Positions 8,271 to 15,509 of a stretch of 36,266 bases of DNA are shown in pieces; position 1 is the first letter of the stretch; each line of letters starts with the position of its first letter. This DNA is from Kiritimatiellia bacterium. GTDB lineage: Bacteria > Verrucomicrobiota > Kiritimatiellia > SLAD01. The translations under genes were made by a program, and so were the position numbers. Below the pieces are notes generated by a model, which saw only the letters and a list, made by a program, of their open reading frames with translations, was not told where the DNA came from and ran no database searches. The stretch is from contig SLKG01000131.1 of the NCBI GenBank assembly GCA_007134735.1, positions 1 through 36,266 of the forward strand, read 5' to 3'.

Positions 8271-8275
8271 CCTTT
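8271..8275 (-). promoter_or_regulatory. Shine-Dalgarno site favouring a TTG start for glycerate kinase
   Basis: AAAGG on the minus strand precedes TTG (8263-8261) by 7 nt. The upstream ATG (8278) has only weak GGTTCTGGGT before it. Confidence 0.5.
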
Positions 8276-8282
8276 CATACCC

Positions 8283-8645
8283 AGAACCCAGCGCTTACGC
8301 ACATAGAACCCAGCGCTTACGCGCTTCGAACCCAGCGCTTACGCGCTGGGCTACAGACTGACGCCCCTTCGGGGCTTGGGATGATTATTTCTTTTTCCAG
8401 CCCTTACGCACTTCGAACCCAGCGCTTACGCGCAGGGCTACAGACTATCGCCCCTTCGGGGCTTGGACTATCTTATTAACTCTATTTCCCGGCGCTTACG
8501 CGCAGGGCTACAGACTATCGCCCCTTCGGGGCTATAATAGAACATCCCGAAATTTAGCCCCGAAGGGGCGTCAGTCTGTAGCCGGGTGCGTCAGCACCCG
8601 GACACAGACAAAAAATACAAAATAAGCCCCGAAGGGGCTTCAGTC
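8283..8645. repeat. REP/BIME-like palindrome cluster
   Basis: The gap between glycerate kinase and the GH13 gene is occupied by repeats of one composite: stem CCCAGCGC-ttac-GCGCTGGG, linker CTACAGACTGAC, stem GCCCC-ttc-GGGGC. A complete unit lies at about 8331-8376, with variants at about 8418-8462 and 8490-8532 (second arm GCGCAGGG, linker ending ATC). Fragments of the first stem lie at 8288-8300 and 8310-8326. Inverted units lie at about 8555-8601 and 8624-8645. The inverted unit keeps the linker but has first stem CCGGGTGC/GCACCCGG, so pairing is conserved while the bases change. No RAYT-type transposase gene is present in the window. Confidence 0.88.
8610..8640 (-). terminator. Intrinsic terminator of the GH13 gene
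   Basis: Downstream of the GH13 stop, the minus strand reads AAGCCCC-TTC-GGGGCTT (8640-8624) followed by ATTTTGTATTTTTT. A stable hairpin with a T-rich tail fits Rho-independent termination. The stem is one of the REP-like palindromes, apparently reused. Confidence 0.75.
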
Positions 8646-8650
8646 CATCA

Positions 8651-10375
8651 TCACCCAATACTCTTCAACACCTTCCACCCTCGCGGCAGAATCTCCACCT
8701 TCCCCGGACTATGATGCATTCCGTCATTCCATATATCCTCGGACCGCTTCCCGACCTTATATCGCACCGGCACATCTGACGCATTGAACACCACAACGAT
8801 CTCCTCGTCTCCATGCGTTCTCTTAAATGCCAACAGGCGTTCATGCCCGGATTTTAACCATCGGAATCCCCCGCGCCGCAACGCGATGCTCTTCCTTCGC
8901 AACTCAAACGCCCTTTGGAAAAACCGGTACAATGCCTTATCGGGTTTGCGCTTCCCCGCCGGACAGGATCCTTTTACGGTCCTGGTTTCCGGTTCGAACC
9001 GGATATCGTCCCACAACATGGGTTGCCGGTTGTCGGGATCGTTGGCCCCCCACATACCCACTTCGGTACCGTAATAGATCATGGGCGCGCCCGGATAGGT
9101 CACCTGGAACATCACGAGCTGGCGCAGGGCCTGCCGTGCCCGTTCGCCCGGTTTGGTCGTCCTGAAGGCCCCGTTGTGCTTTACCCGTGACGCATTGAAA
9201 TAATCCTCCCAGGACTTCTTCGGCACATCGGGGTTCTCCAGCATGGACGCGATGCGCGCCACATCATGCGAATCCAATAGATTTTGCAACACAGGCCATA
9301 CATCCGCCGTATACGCCCGGCGCATGACGTCGAGTCTCCTTTTGAACTGCTCGCTCGAAATCGGTCTTCGGCCCGGCGCAAAGAAATCCACGGACGGATA
9401 CAGCCACATGTAATTCATGACCGCGTCGAATTCATCGCCACGCAACCAAGGGCTTGCCAAGGTAACGATTTCGCCGGTGAGATAGGCCTCGGGATTGATC
9501 GACTTGACCAGTCGCCGCCATTCCTTCCAGAAACCGTGCGGCACGCAGAACGCCACGTCCAACCGCCAACCGTCAATGCCGTCGGATGGATCGCCGTCGC
9601 CGTCCGGATCCATCCAGCGCCGGGTGATATGGAAGATATAATTCCGGACCGGACGCACAAGATTATCACGGGTACGCGCCAATTCAGGAAGAGCCGCATG
9701 GTTAAACCATCCCCGGTATTTGAAGGTCCCATTCTTGTTCCAGCGCTGAATGCGATACCAGTCCCGATAACGGGAGGCCCGTCCATTGTGAAGAATATCC
9801 CGGAATGCGAAAAAAGCGGTCCCTGTGTGATTGAAGACGCCGTCGATGATGATTCGCATGCCGCGCTCATGAATATCGCGGACCAAATCCAGGAAATACC
9901 GGTCGGCCGCCGTCCAGATCCACGTGGCCGGATCCTCCGTTTCCCGGGCTTCCCGTATCGCCCGCAGGTCGCCTTCGCGGTCCGGCCCGAACGTGGGATC
10001 GATATGATGAAAGGAGGACCCGTCATATTTGTGAAGGGACCGTGCCATGAAAATGGGGTTCAGGTAGAGGGCGTTGACGCCGAGATCCTGGAGATAATCC
10101 AGTTTATCGCGGATCCCGATCAAATCGCCGCCATACCGCCGCAGATAAACAGAACGATAAAACGACCCCCGTTTCCTTTCCGATGCCGCCTGCCTGTACC
10201 AATCCATGCCCCAGGGGGACACGCGCCATCCGGGAACGGAATCGGTCGCAATATCCTCGGGGCGCGGATCGTTGTTCGGATCGCCGTTACGAAAGCGCTC
10301 GGGGAATATCTGATACCATATGGCATCCCGGGCCCAGTCTGGAACACCATCCTTTGTTCGCGGTCTGTTCTGCAT
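8651..10375 (-). CDS. GH13 alpha-amylase family alpha-glucan hydrolase
   Basis: The 574-residue protein begins at the catalytic barrel ('DWARDAIWYQIFPERFRNGD', residues 13-32) and shows all GH13 signatures: 'LGVNALYLNP' (98-107), 'DGVFNHTG' (178-185), the nucleophile in 'GWRLDVAF' (D273), the acid/base in 'LTGEIV' (E302) and the third acid in 'LLDSHDV' (D371). 'YPGAPMIYYGTEVGMWG' follows, then a C-terminal beta-sandwich ('FNASDVPVRYKVGKRSEDIWN'). It lacks a signal peptide and the N-terminal carbohydrate-binding module of classic neopullulanases, so a cytoplasmic maltodextrin- or cyclodextrin-degrading enzyme is likely. Exact specificity is open. It may feed glucosyl units to the glucosylglycerate pathway, but it has its own terminator and is flanked by REP-like repeats, so it is probably a separate transcription unit. 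Confidence 0.88.
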   Translation of the reverse strand: MQNRPRTKDGVPDWARDAIWYQIFPERFRNGDPNNDPRPEDIATDSVPGWRVSPWGMDWYRQAASERKRGSFYRSVYLRRYGGDLIGIRDKLDYLQDLGVNALYLNPIFMARSLHKYDGSSFHHIDPTFGPDREGDLRAIREARETEDPATWIWTAADRYFLDLVRDIHERGMRIIIDGVFNHTGTAFFAFRDILHNGRASRYRDWYRIQRWNKNGTFKYRGWFNHAALPELARTRDNLVRPVRNYIFHITRRWMDPDGDGDPSDGIDGWRLDVAFCVPHGFWKEWRRLVKSINPEAYLTGEIVTLASPWLRGDEFDAVMNYMWLYPSVDFFAPGRRPISSEQFKRRLDVMRRAYTADVWPVLQNLLDSHDVARIASMLENPDVPKKSWEDYFNASRVKHNGAFRTTKPGERARQALRQLVMFQVTYPGAPMIYYGTEVGMWGANDPDNRQPMLWDDIRFEPETRTVKGSCPAGKRKPDKALYRFFQRAFELRRKSIALRRGGFRWLKSGHERLLAFKRTHGDEEIVVVFNASDVPVRYKVGKRSEDIWNDGMHHSPGKVEILPRGWKVLKSIG

Positions 10376-10401
10376 GATTTATCCGGCGGCACGGCACCGC
10401 A

Positions 10402-10423
10402 GGTCGGGCATTGTTGCCCGACC
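10402..10423. repeat. REP-like hairpin, copy 1
   Basis: GGTCGGGCA-ttgt-TGCCCGACC has perfect 9-bp arms and a 4-nt loop. It lies just upstream of the GH13 gene. It pairs with a second copy at 10504-10525. Confidence 0.88.
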
Positions 10424-10503
10424 CATTCACGGCCGCCATTCTCCGTATGGCCAGGCCAATGGTTTACGCCATCAGGCGATCCCGGCCATAACGAGAACGG
10501 CCG

Positions 10504-10525
10504 GGTCAGGCAGGAATGCCTGACC
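10504..10525. repeat. REP-like hairpin, copy 2, touching a stop codon
   Basis: GGTCAGGCA-ggaa-TGCCTGACC has the same geometry as copy 1, with one G-C pair changed to A-T on both arms. Its last base is the last base of the small membrane protein's TAG stop. There is no T tract, so it is not an obvious terminator. The 78 bp between the two copies hold no recognisable gene. Confidence 0.85.
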
Positions 10526-10938
10526 TACTCGTGCCCCATCAATTCCCGCCTGCTTATCCTCCGGCCGGTTTCAAAATCATAAACCCAAACCGGTTCATCC
10601 TGAATGTGCAGGTACAGTCGGTTGGAATCATCGCTCCAGCGCAATCGTTCCTCCAAATCAACCCGATAGTCGGCCTCAAAAGGTTCCGAAACAAACAGGG
10701 TCTGCCAGAACAGGCCTTCCCTCGCCTGGATTCTGAAATGGTGCCGGATATATTCCATGCGCAGGAGCCGGGCGGACCGTTCGCCATCCGGTGCATCCAG
10801 GCGTTGAACCAGCCAGGTCGGACCCGACATCATCCGGTACCCGACCCAGGTCACCGCCAGAAAAGCCAGCAGGACGATGATCCACCGGGGAACAAGAATG
10901 CTGTCCCGGGCAACAAATTTCTGGAAACTACGAACCAT
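10525..10938 (-). CDS. Small single-pass membrane protein, function unknown
   Basis: I do not recognise this protein. From the ATG at 10938, which overlaps the rseP stop by 11 nt, it has 137 residues. The longer ORF in the track would overlap rseP by about 100 nt and lacks support. One hydrophobic segment lies at about residues 17-38 ('RWIIVLLAFLAVTWVGYRMM'), after a short basic N terminus, which suggests an N-in, C-out topology. The outer ~95 residues are polar and end with 'LRWSDDSNRLYLHIQDEP' and 'VYDFETGRR', which read like a single propeller-type beta strand pair. Overlap with rseP suggests coexpression and possibly a role at the inner membrane, but no function is claimed. Confidence 0.7.
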   Translation of the reverse strand: MVRSFQKFVARDSILVPRWIIVLLAFLAVTWVGYRMMSGPTWLVQRLDAPDGERSARLLRMEYIRHHFRIQAREGLFWQTLFVSEPFEADYRVDLEERLRWSDDSNRLYLHIQDEPVWVYDFETGRRISRRELMGHE

Positions 10939-12307
10939 CCGTCGGAATTTCGTTTCCTTCCTCTTCCTCGACCGGGGCGATCTCCTCGACATTTCTTCCC
11001 GGGAATAACCCCATGCGATGCACATCGCGGAAGGACAAAAAGATCATCAAGGAGATCAGCAGTATTACAAATATATAGGCCAGTACGGCGGTAACACGGG
11101 GATTGACTTTCCGCCGGGTCACCATTTCCCAAAGCGCAAACAGGATGTGTCCGCCGTCCAGGACCGGGATGGGCAGGAGATTGAGCACCGCCAGGTTGAT
11201 GTTCAACAGGCATGTAAACCAAATGGCCAACATGAAGCTGTTCCGAACCATTTCCCACAGGGCGGACAGTATGAAGACAGGTCCGCCGACGGCTTCCGCC
11301 GCTCTTCCGGTCGTCGCCGGCGTTACCAGCGCCGCCAGGAAACGGAATATCATCGAGGCAATATCGCGAATCTGCTCCGAGGGACGGGGATGCACCTTGA
11401 TGTCATAATCCACGGCCATCCAGCTGAATCCCACCCCGATCAAGGCACGGTCCTCCTCGGGATCGTATGCCGGTGTCACTTCCAGTTCGATCTGATCACC
11501 GTCCCGCAAGATCACCAGGGAAGCGGGTTCTTCCGGATGTCGTGAAACAAGGTCAATCAGGTGCGGAGGACTGTATACCGGCGTCCCTGCAAACGCCACG
11601 ATCCGGTCCCCGTTTCGGACACCCGCCGCCTCGGCGCTGGATCCCGGCAATACCCGGGCCACGTGGCAGTACATGACCATGGATACGCCCGGCAGTTCGC
11701 GCATGCCGTAATCGGTATCCACCGTAGTAAGGTCGATGATTTTTCCGTTGGCCTCGAGCGTGACCGATTCGGCCACGAGCGCAACAATCATCATGATGTC
11801 GTTCCAGTTCCGGACCGGTTCCCCGTTGACGGTTTGAATGACATCTCCGGGCCGGAGGCCTTGCGCATAGGCCTCGCTTTCGGGTTGGACATATCCGACC
11901 ACGCCGCTTTGCTCGTGCGGCGCGGCCGGTTTCCCGAACCAGAAGATCATATACGCGAGAAACACCGCCAGCAGTACGTTGCCCGTTGCCCCGGCCAGGG
12001 CCACCAGGATTCGCCGCCAGGGGGCAACATCGGGTAGTCGAGCGCCTTCCTCATCCCGGCTCTCGGAAATCTGACCGCTCGGATCCATCTGCGGAAGCGC
12101 CACGTAACCGCCAAACGGGAGCCATCCTATTTTGTATACGATTCCGTTTCGCTCCGTCTTCCAGATCGCCTGGCCAAAGCCTATCGAGAACACCTCGATC
12201 TTCAGCCCACACCATCGCGCAACCAGGTAATGCCCGAGTTCATGGACAAAAACGGTCAAAGCGAACAGCAAAACAACCACAACCAATGGATATATAATAT
12301 CAATCAT
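10928..12307 (-). CDS. rseP: RseP-type M50 site-2 zinc metalloprotease
   Basis: This is an inner-membrane intramembrane protease that cleaves transmembrane segments of anti-sigma factors and leftover signal peptides in characterised homologues. The 459-residue protein has 'VHELGHYLVARWCG' in the first membrane helix (HELGH, residues 22-26: zinc ligands and catalytic Glu) and 'FSIGFGQAIW'. Two PDZ-like regions follow ('GYVQPESEAYAQGLRPGDVI' and 'VLPGSSAEAAGVRNGDRIV'), then 'NLLPIPVLDGGH' near residue 395, supplying the third zinc ligand (LDG). The length is normal for the family. The start is supported by GAGG 6 nt before ATG. It is downstream of cdsA but separated by a 133-bp gap with a hairpin. 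An anti-sigma factor substrate is not visible in the window. Confidence 0.95.
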   Translation of the reverse strand: MIDIIYPLVVVVLLFALTVFVHELGHYLVARWCGLKIEVFSIGFGQAIWKTERNGIVYKIGWLPFGGYVALPQMDPSGQISESRDEEGARLPDVAPWRRILVALAGATGNVLLAVFLAYMIFWFGKPAAPHEQSGVVGYVQPESEAYAQGLRPGDVIQTVNGEPVRNWNDIMMIVALVAESVTLEANGKIIDLTTVDTDYGMRELPGVSMVMYCHVARVLPGSSAEAAGVRNGDRIVAFAGTPVYSPPHLIDLVSRHPEEPASLVILRDGDQIELEVTPAYDPEEDRALIGVGFSWMAVDYDIKVHPRPSEQIRDIASMIFRFLAALVTPATTGRAAEAVGGPVFILSALWEMVRNSFMLAIWFTCLLNINLAVLNLLPIPVLDGGHILFALWEMVTRRKVNPRVTAVLAYIFVILLISLMIFLSFRDVHRMGLFPGRNVEEIAPVEEEEGNEIPTDGS

Positions 12308-12347
12308 TCCGCCCTCATCTATTCAGCTCGTATCCAAGCCGCCGTCA

Positions 12348-12423
12348 CTGTAGCCGCGCCTGGTAAGGCGTGGCCGTCTTTCCCGATCGGCTCCGCCACC
12401 CCGCAACCGCAGCGCGGCTACAG
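12348..12423. repeat. Long-loop hairpin between rseP and cdsA
   Basis: CTGTAGCCGCGC (12348-12359) and GCGCGGCTACAG (12412-12423) are exact 12-bp arms. The 52-nt interior contains a further GTGGC/GCCAC stem. The CTGTAGCC core is shared with the repeat cluster at 8.3-8.6 kb. The rest of the 133-bp gap shows nothing else recognisable. Confidence 0.82.
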
Positions 12424-12440
12424 GAATGGCCTCCGCCGTT

Positions 12441-13280
12441 TCAAGCCATACACTTCACAAACACATACAGGACCGGGGCCGCAAACAACAGGCTGTCCAG
12501 AACATCGAGCGCACCGCCCATCCCGTGAATCCAGCGGCCCGAATCCTTGACGTCCGCCGCCCGTTTAATAAACGACTCTCCAAGATCACCCAGGATGCCC
12601 GACACGGCAAGGAGCACGGCCAACACAATCCCCTCCGTCCGGGAGAGGGTTACGGGTCCCAGCGCATGGTCCGTCCACCACAGGTACACCTGGCTCGCGA
12701 TCACCGCCGTCAATACGCCGCCGATACACCCTTCCCAGGTTTTGGCCGGAGAAATGCGGGGAATGAGTTTATGACGGCCCACGGCACATCCGATGAAGTA
12801 TGCGCCGCTATCTGCGAATTTAACAACCACCAACAGATACACAAACAAGGCACGGCCCTCGTGCACTTCCCACGCCATGAGCAGTTTGCCGATGAAATTC
12901 AGCAGAAAAGCCACATACATCACACCGAAAAACGTGGCCGCCATGGCTTCCATCGGACGCTCCGAATCCGGCTTCATGAATTGCCGCAGGAACAGGCCCA
13001 TCAGGATCAGGGCCGTAACACCGGCTTCCACGCCCCCATTGAAAACCCGGTTCCCATACTGCAGGGAAATCCAGGTTGCGGTAATAAGAAGACATCCGCC
13101 CACCAGGCCCGTTACGGGATAATGGGGCACCCGGGCCCGGCCCAATAAGGCATGGTATTCCCACATGCCGACCACGCACACAAACAGCAGAATCGGCAAC
13201 TTCAGAACCGATGGAAGATACAACGCCCCGATCGTTACGGCGACAATGATGAAGGCGCTCAAAAGACGATGCTTTAACAT
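12441..13280 (-). CDS. cdsA: Phosphatidate cytidylyltransferase
   Basis: The enzyme makes CDP-diacylglycerol from phosphatidate and CTP at the inner membrane, the entry to all phospholipids. The 279-residue protein is strongly hydrophobic, with roughly seven to eight membrane segments starting 'LLSAFIIVAVTIGALYLP'. It has 'VKFADSGAYFIGCAVG' and 'ISPAKTWEGCIGG', and the C-terminal CdsA signature appears as 'SFIKRAADVKDSGRWIHGMGGALDVLDS'-like sequence (quoted here only for its order of K-R, K-D, G-G and two Asp). The usual IPGHGG..DR is IHGMGG..DV, a variant core. It starts 8 nt after the uppS stop, with AAGG 7 nt before the ATG. Confidence 0.93.
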   Translation of the reverse strand: MLKHRLLSAFIIVAVTIGALYLPSVLKLPILLFVCVVGMWEYHALLGRARVPHYPVTGLVGGCLLITATWISLQYGNRVFNGGVEAGVTALILMGLFLRQFMKPDSERPMEAMAATFFGVMYVAFLLNFIGKLLMAWEVHEGRALFVYLLVVVKFADSGAYFIGCAVGRHKLIPRISPAKTWEGCIGGVLTAVIASQVYLWWTDHALGPVTLSRTEGIVLAVLLAVSGILGDLGESFIKRAADVKDSGRWIHGMGGALDVLDSLLFAAPVLYVFVKCMA

Positions 13281-13288
13281 GTCATCCC

Positions 13289-14002
13289 TTACTCGATATT
13301 TCCAAACCGCCGGTGCCGGTGCGCATATTCTTTGAGCGCCTTTTTGAAGGCGTCCTCACGGAAATCCGGCCACAATATATCCGTTACATATAGCTCGGCG
13401 TACGATAACTGCCATAACAAGAAATTGCTGATGCGCATCTCCCCGCTGGTACGAATCATAAGGTCCGGATCCGGAATATCCGGCGCGTATAAATGAGCGG
13501 CCACCGTCTCTTCATCGATCCGCCTGGGATCCAACTCGCCCTTCTTAACCTTTCCGGCCAATTGACGAATGGCATCCACGATCTCCGCGCGCCCCCCGTA
13601 ACTCAGGGCCAGCACAAGGGTTCCCCCGCGGTATGCCTCCGTTTCACGGCCCACCCGTTTCAATTCCTTCTGAATATCTTTCGGTAAATCCGCGATCCGC
13701 CCGATCACCCGCAAACGAATCTTGTTATCATGCAGTTCTTTTTCGTGCTTGCTGAGAAAGATGCGCAGGAGCCGCATCAATCCCCGTATTTCCTCTTTTG
13801 GGCGTATCCAGTTTTCAACGCTGAAGGCGTAGAGCGTCAGGTATTTAACCCCGGCATCCCGGCAGGCCCTTACCACGGCGCGAACGGATTCCGCTCCCAT
13901 CTCATGCCCTTTGGCTCTTGGCAGGCCCCGTTTACGGGCCCATCGGCCATTCCCGTCCATGATGATGGCCACATGCCGTGGGGTTTTAGACCGCTCGGCC
14001 AT
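13289..14002 (-). CDS. uppS: Undecaprenyl diphosphate synthase
   Basis: This cis-prenyltransferase condenses farnesyl diphosphate with isopentenyl diphosphates to give the C55 carrier for peptidoglycan and O-antigen synthesis. The 237-residue protein has the catalytic 'VAIIMDGNGRWA' (D16), 'RGLPRAKGHEMG', 'LTLYAFSVENW' (about 55-65) and the diphosphate-binding 'LMIRTSGEMRISNFLLWQ', followed by 'LSYAELYVTDILWPDF'. The length is typical. Its ATG lies 17 nt inside the 3' end of purA, with GGAGG about 12 nt upstream, so translation is coupled to purA. cdsA follows after 8 nt, the usual uppS-cdsA order. Confidence 0.96.
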   Translation of the reverse strand: MAERSKTPRHVAIIMDGNGRWARKRGLPRAKGHEMGAESVRAVVRACRDAGVKYLTLYAFSVENWIRPKEEIRGLMRLLRIFLSKHEKELHDNKIRLRVIGRIADLPKDIQKELKRVGRETEAYRGGTLVLALSYGGRAEIVDAIRQLAGKVKKGELDPRRIDEETVAAHLYAPDIPDPDLMIRTSGEMRISNFLLWQLSYAELYVTDILWPDFREDAFKKALKEYAHRHRRFGNIE

Positions 14003-15290
14003 GAGATTTCAATACCTCCTCGCGGATCAACGAACGTTCCCGCCCCGGACCCACGGATACGAGGTATACCGGGACCCCGGTCAACGCTTCCAGCCGCGCG
14101 ATATAGGCTTGCGCCCGATCCGGAAGTTCCTCGAATCGCTTCACGCCCGTCGTGCTCGTTTTCCAGCCTTCGAAAGATTCATATACCGGTTTACATTGCT
14201 CAAGATCGCGTACCGCGCCGGGTACGGTATCCATGATGCGGCCCCCGCAATCATAGGCCACGCAAATTTGGATCGTATCCACGTCGTCCAACACATCCAG
14301 CTTGGTCAAGGCCCAGTGATCCACCCCGTTGACCATGGCCGAATACCGGGCAATTACGTTATCGAACCATCCGCACCGACGCGGACGACCCGTGGTCGCC
14401 CCGAATTCATTTCCGGCCTTCCGCAAGGCTTCGCCCTCTTCCCCTTCCAGCTCCGTCGGAAACGGCCCTTCTCCCACACGCGTGGTATACGCCTTGATCA
14501 CGCCAATGACCCGGTCAATGCGGTTCGGCGCCAGGCCTCCCCCGGTGCAGGCTCCGCCCGCCGTGGCGCTGGAGGAAGTGACATACGGATAGGTTCCGTA
14601 ATCAATGTCCAGCATCGTACCCTGTGCCCCCTCAAAAAGGATCGCCTCTCCCGCATCCGCCGCGCGGTTAACCAGCACGAGCGTATCGGCAATATACGGC
14701 GCCAATCGCTCCGCCGCCGCCACGTATTCCCGGACCAATTCGTCTTCATCCACAAGCGTCGCCCCCAGGGTTTTGAGCTGACGATTGTAGTCCCGCACCC
14801 GGCGGCGCAGTCGCTCCGGAAAATCCGCCTCCCGAATATCACCCGCCCGAAGACCGGTCCGCGCCGCCTTGTCGGCATACGACGGCCCAATACCCCGCTT
14901 GGTCGTGCCGATCCGGTCGCGCCCCACCGCCTTCCCTTCCCGGTTCTCATCCAGGAAACGGTGATAGGGAAAAATCAGGTGCGCGCGATCACTCAAAAAG
15001 AAACGTCCTTCGACGGAAATCCCCCGCTTTGTAACATCTTCTATTTCAGTAAGTAGCGCCTCCATATCCACCACAACGCCGTGACCGATCACACACTTCT
15101 TGCCCTCGTGGAGAATGCCGGAAGGCAGGAGGTGCAGGACGTATCGCTCCCCTCCTATCTCCACCGTGTGGCCGGCATTGTGACCGCCCTGGTATCGAAT
15201 GATCCAGGCATGTTGCTCGGTCATCAGATCAATGACCTTCCCCTTGCCTTCATCTCCCCATTGCGCCCCGATTAACACCGTATTTGCCAT
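13986..15290 (-). CDS. purA: Adenylosuccinate synthase
   Basis: The enzyme converts IMP, aspartate and GTP to adenylosuccinate, the first committed step to AMP, in the cytoplasm. The 434-residue protein starts 'ANTVLIGAQWGDEGKGKVID', containing the P-loop-like GDEGKGK and catalytic D13. It continues 'YQGGHNAGHT' (H41), 'GTTKRGIGPSYADKAAR' and 'EGAQGTMLDIDYGTYPYVTSS', then 'GATTGRPRRCGWFD' and 'TSTTGVKRFEELP'. The length and motif order are those of bacterial PurA. It heads the leftward purA-uppS-cdsA run. Hairpin array 2 ends about 220 bp upstream of its start. A TTGACC box lies 36 nt before the ATG on the minus strand, but no convincing -10 element goes with it. Confidence 0.96.
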   Translation of the reverse strand: MANTVLIGAQWGDEGKGKVIDLMTEQHAWIIRYQGGHNAGHTVEIGGERYVLHLLPSGILHEGKKCVIGHGVVVDMEALLTEIEDVTKRGISVEGRFFLSDRAHLIFPYHRFLDENREGKAVGRDRIGTTKRGIGPSYADKAARTGLRAGDIREADFPERLRRRVRDYNRQLKTLGATLVDEDELVREYVAAAERLAPYIADTLVLVNRAADAGEAILFEGAQGTMLDIDYGTYPYVTSSSATAGGACTGGGLAPNRIDRVIGVIKAYTTRVGEGPFPTELEGEEGEALRKAGNEFGATTGRPRRCGWFDNVIARYSAMVNGVDHWALTKLDVLDDVDTIQICVAYDCGGRIMDTVPGAVRDLEQCKPVYESFEGWKTSTTGVKRFEELPDRAQAYIARLEALTGVPVYLVSVGPGRERSLIREEVLKSHGRAV

Positions 15291-15509
15291 AATATATCCG
15301 CCGATTGATCGCCTCCCGCCTGCGCGGTCAACGGGTTTTCATACTCAAACACCCACACATCCGTTTCGAATCCCGGGCCTGCCGGCCCGGGGAGCGCGGT
15401 AACCTCCACAGCCCACGCATCCATGGTCAGGGAGCGTAAGACAACGCCCATACCGGGTCAATGTCAAAGCAGAATCCCAACCCCGGTCCATGCCATAATC
15501 TCAATGCCC
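15291..15509. other. purA upstream region with one strong hairpin
   Basis: No gene is seen here. The sequence CCCGGGCC-tgcc-GGCCCGGG (15372-15391) forms a perfect 8-bp-arm hairpin. It resembles the short 9-bp REP-like hairpins at 10.4-10.5 kb in size and in its pyrimidine-purine design. It lacks a T tract in either direction. It could be a REP-like element or part of the purA leader. Confidence 0.6.

Noticed and set aside
10939-11025. N-terminal extension of the small membrane protein (MCIAWGYSREE...)
   Set aside because: It would lie entirely within rseP and is basic and low in complexity. ATG at 10938 gives a normal short cytoplasmic tail before the membrane helix.
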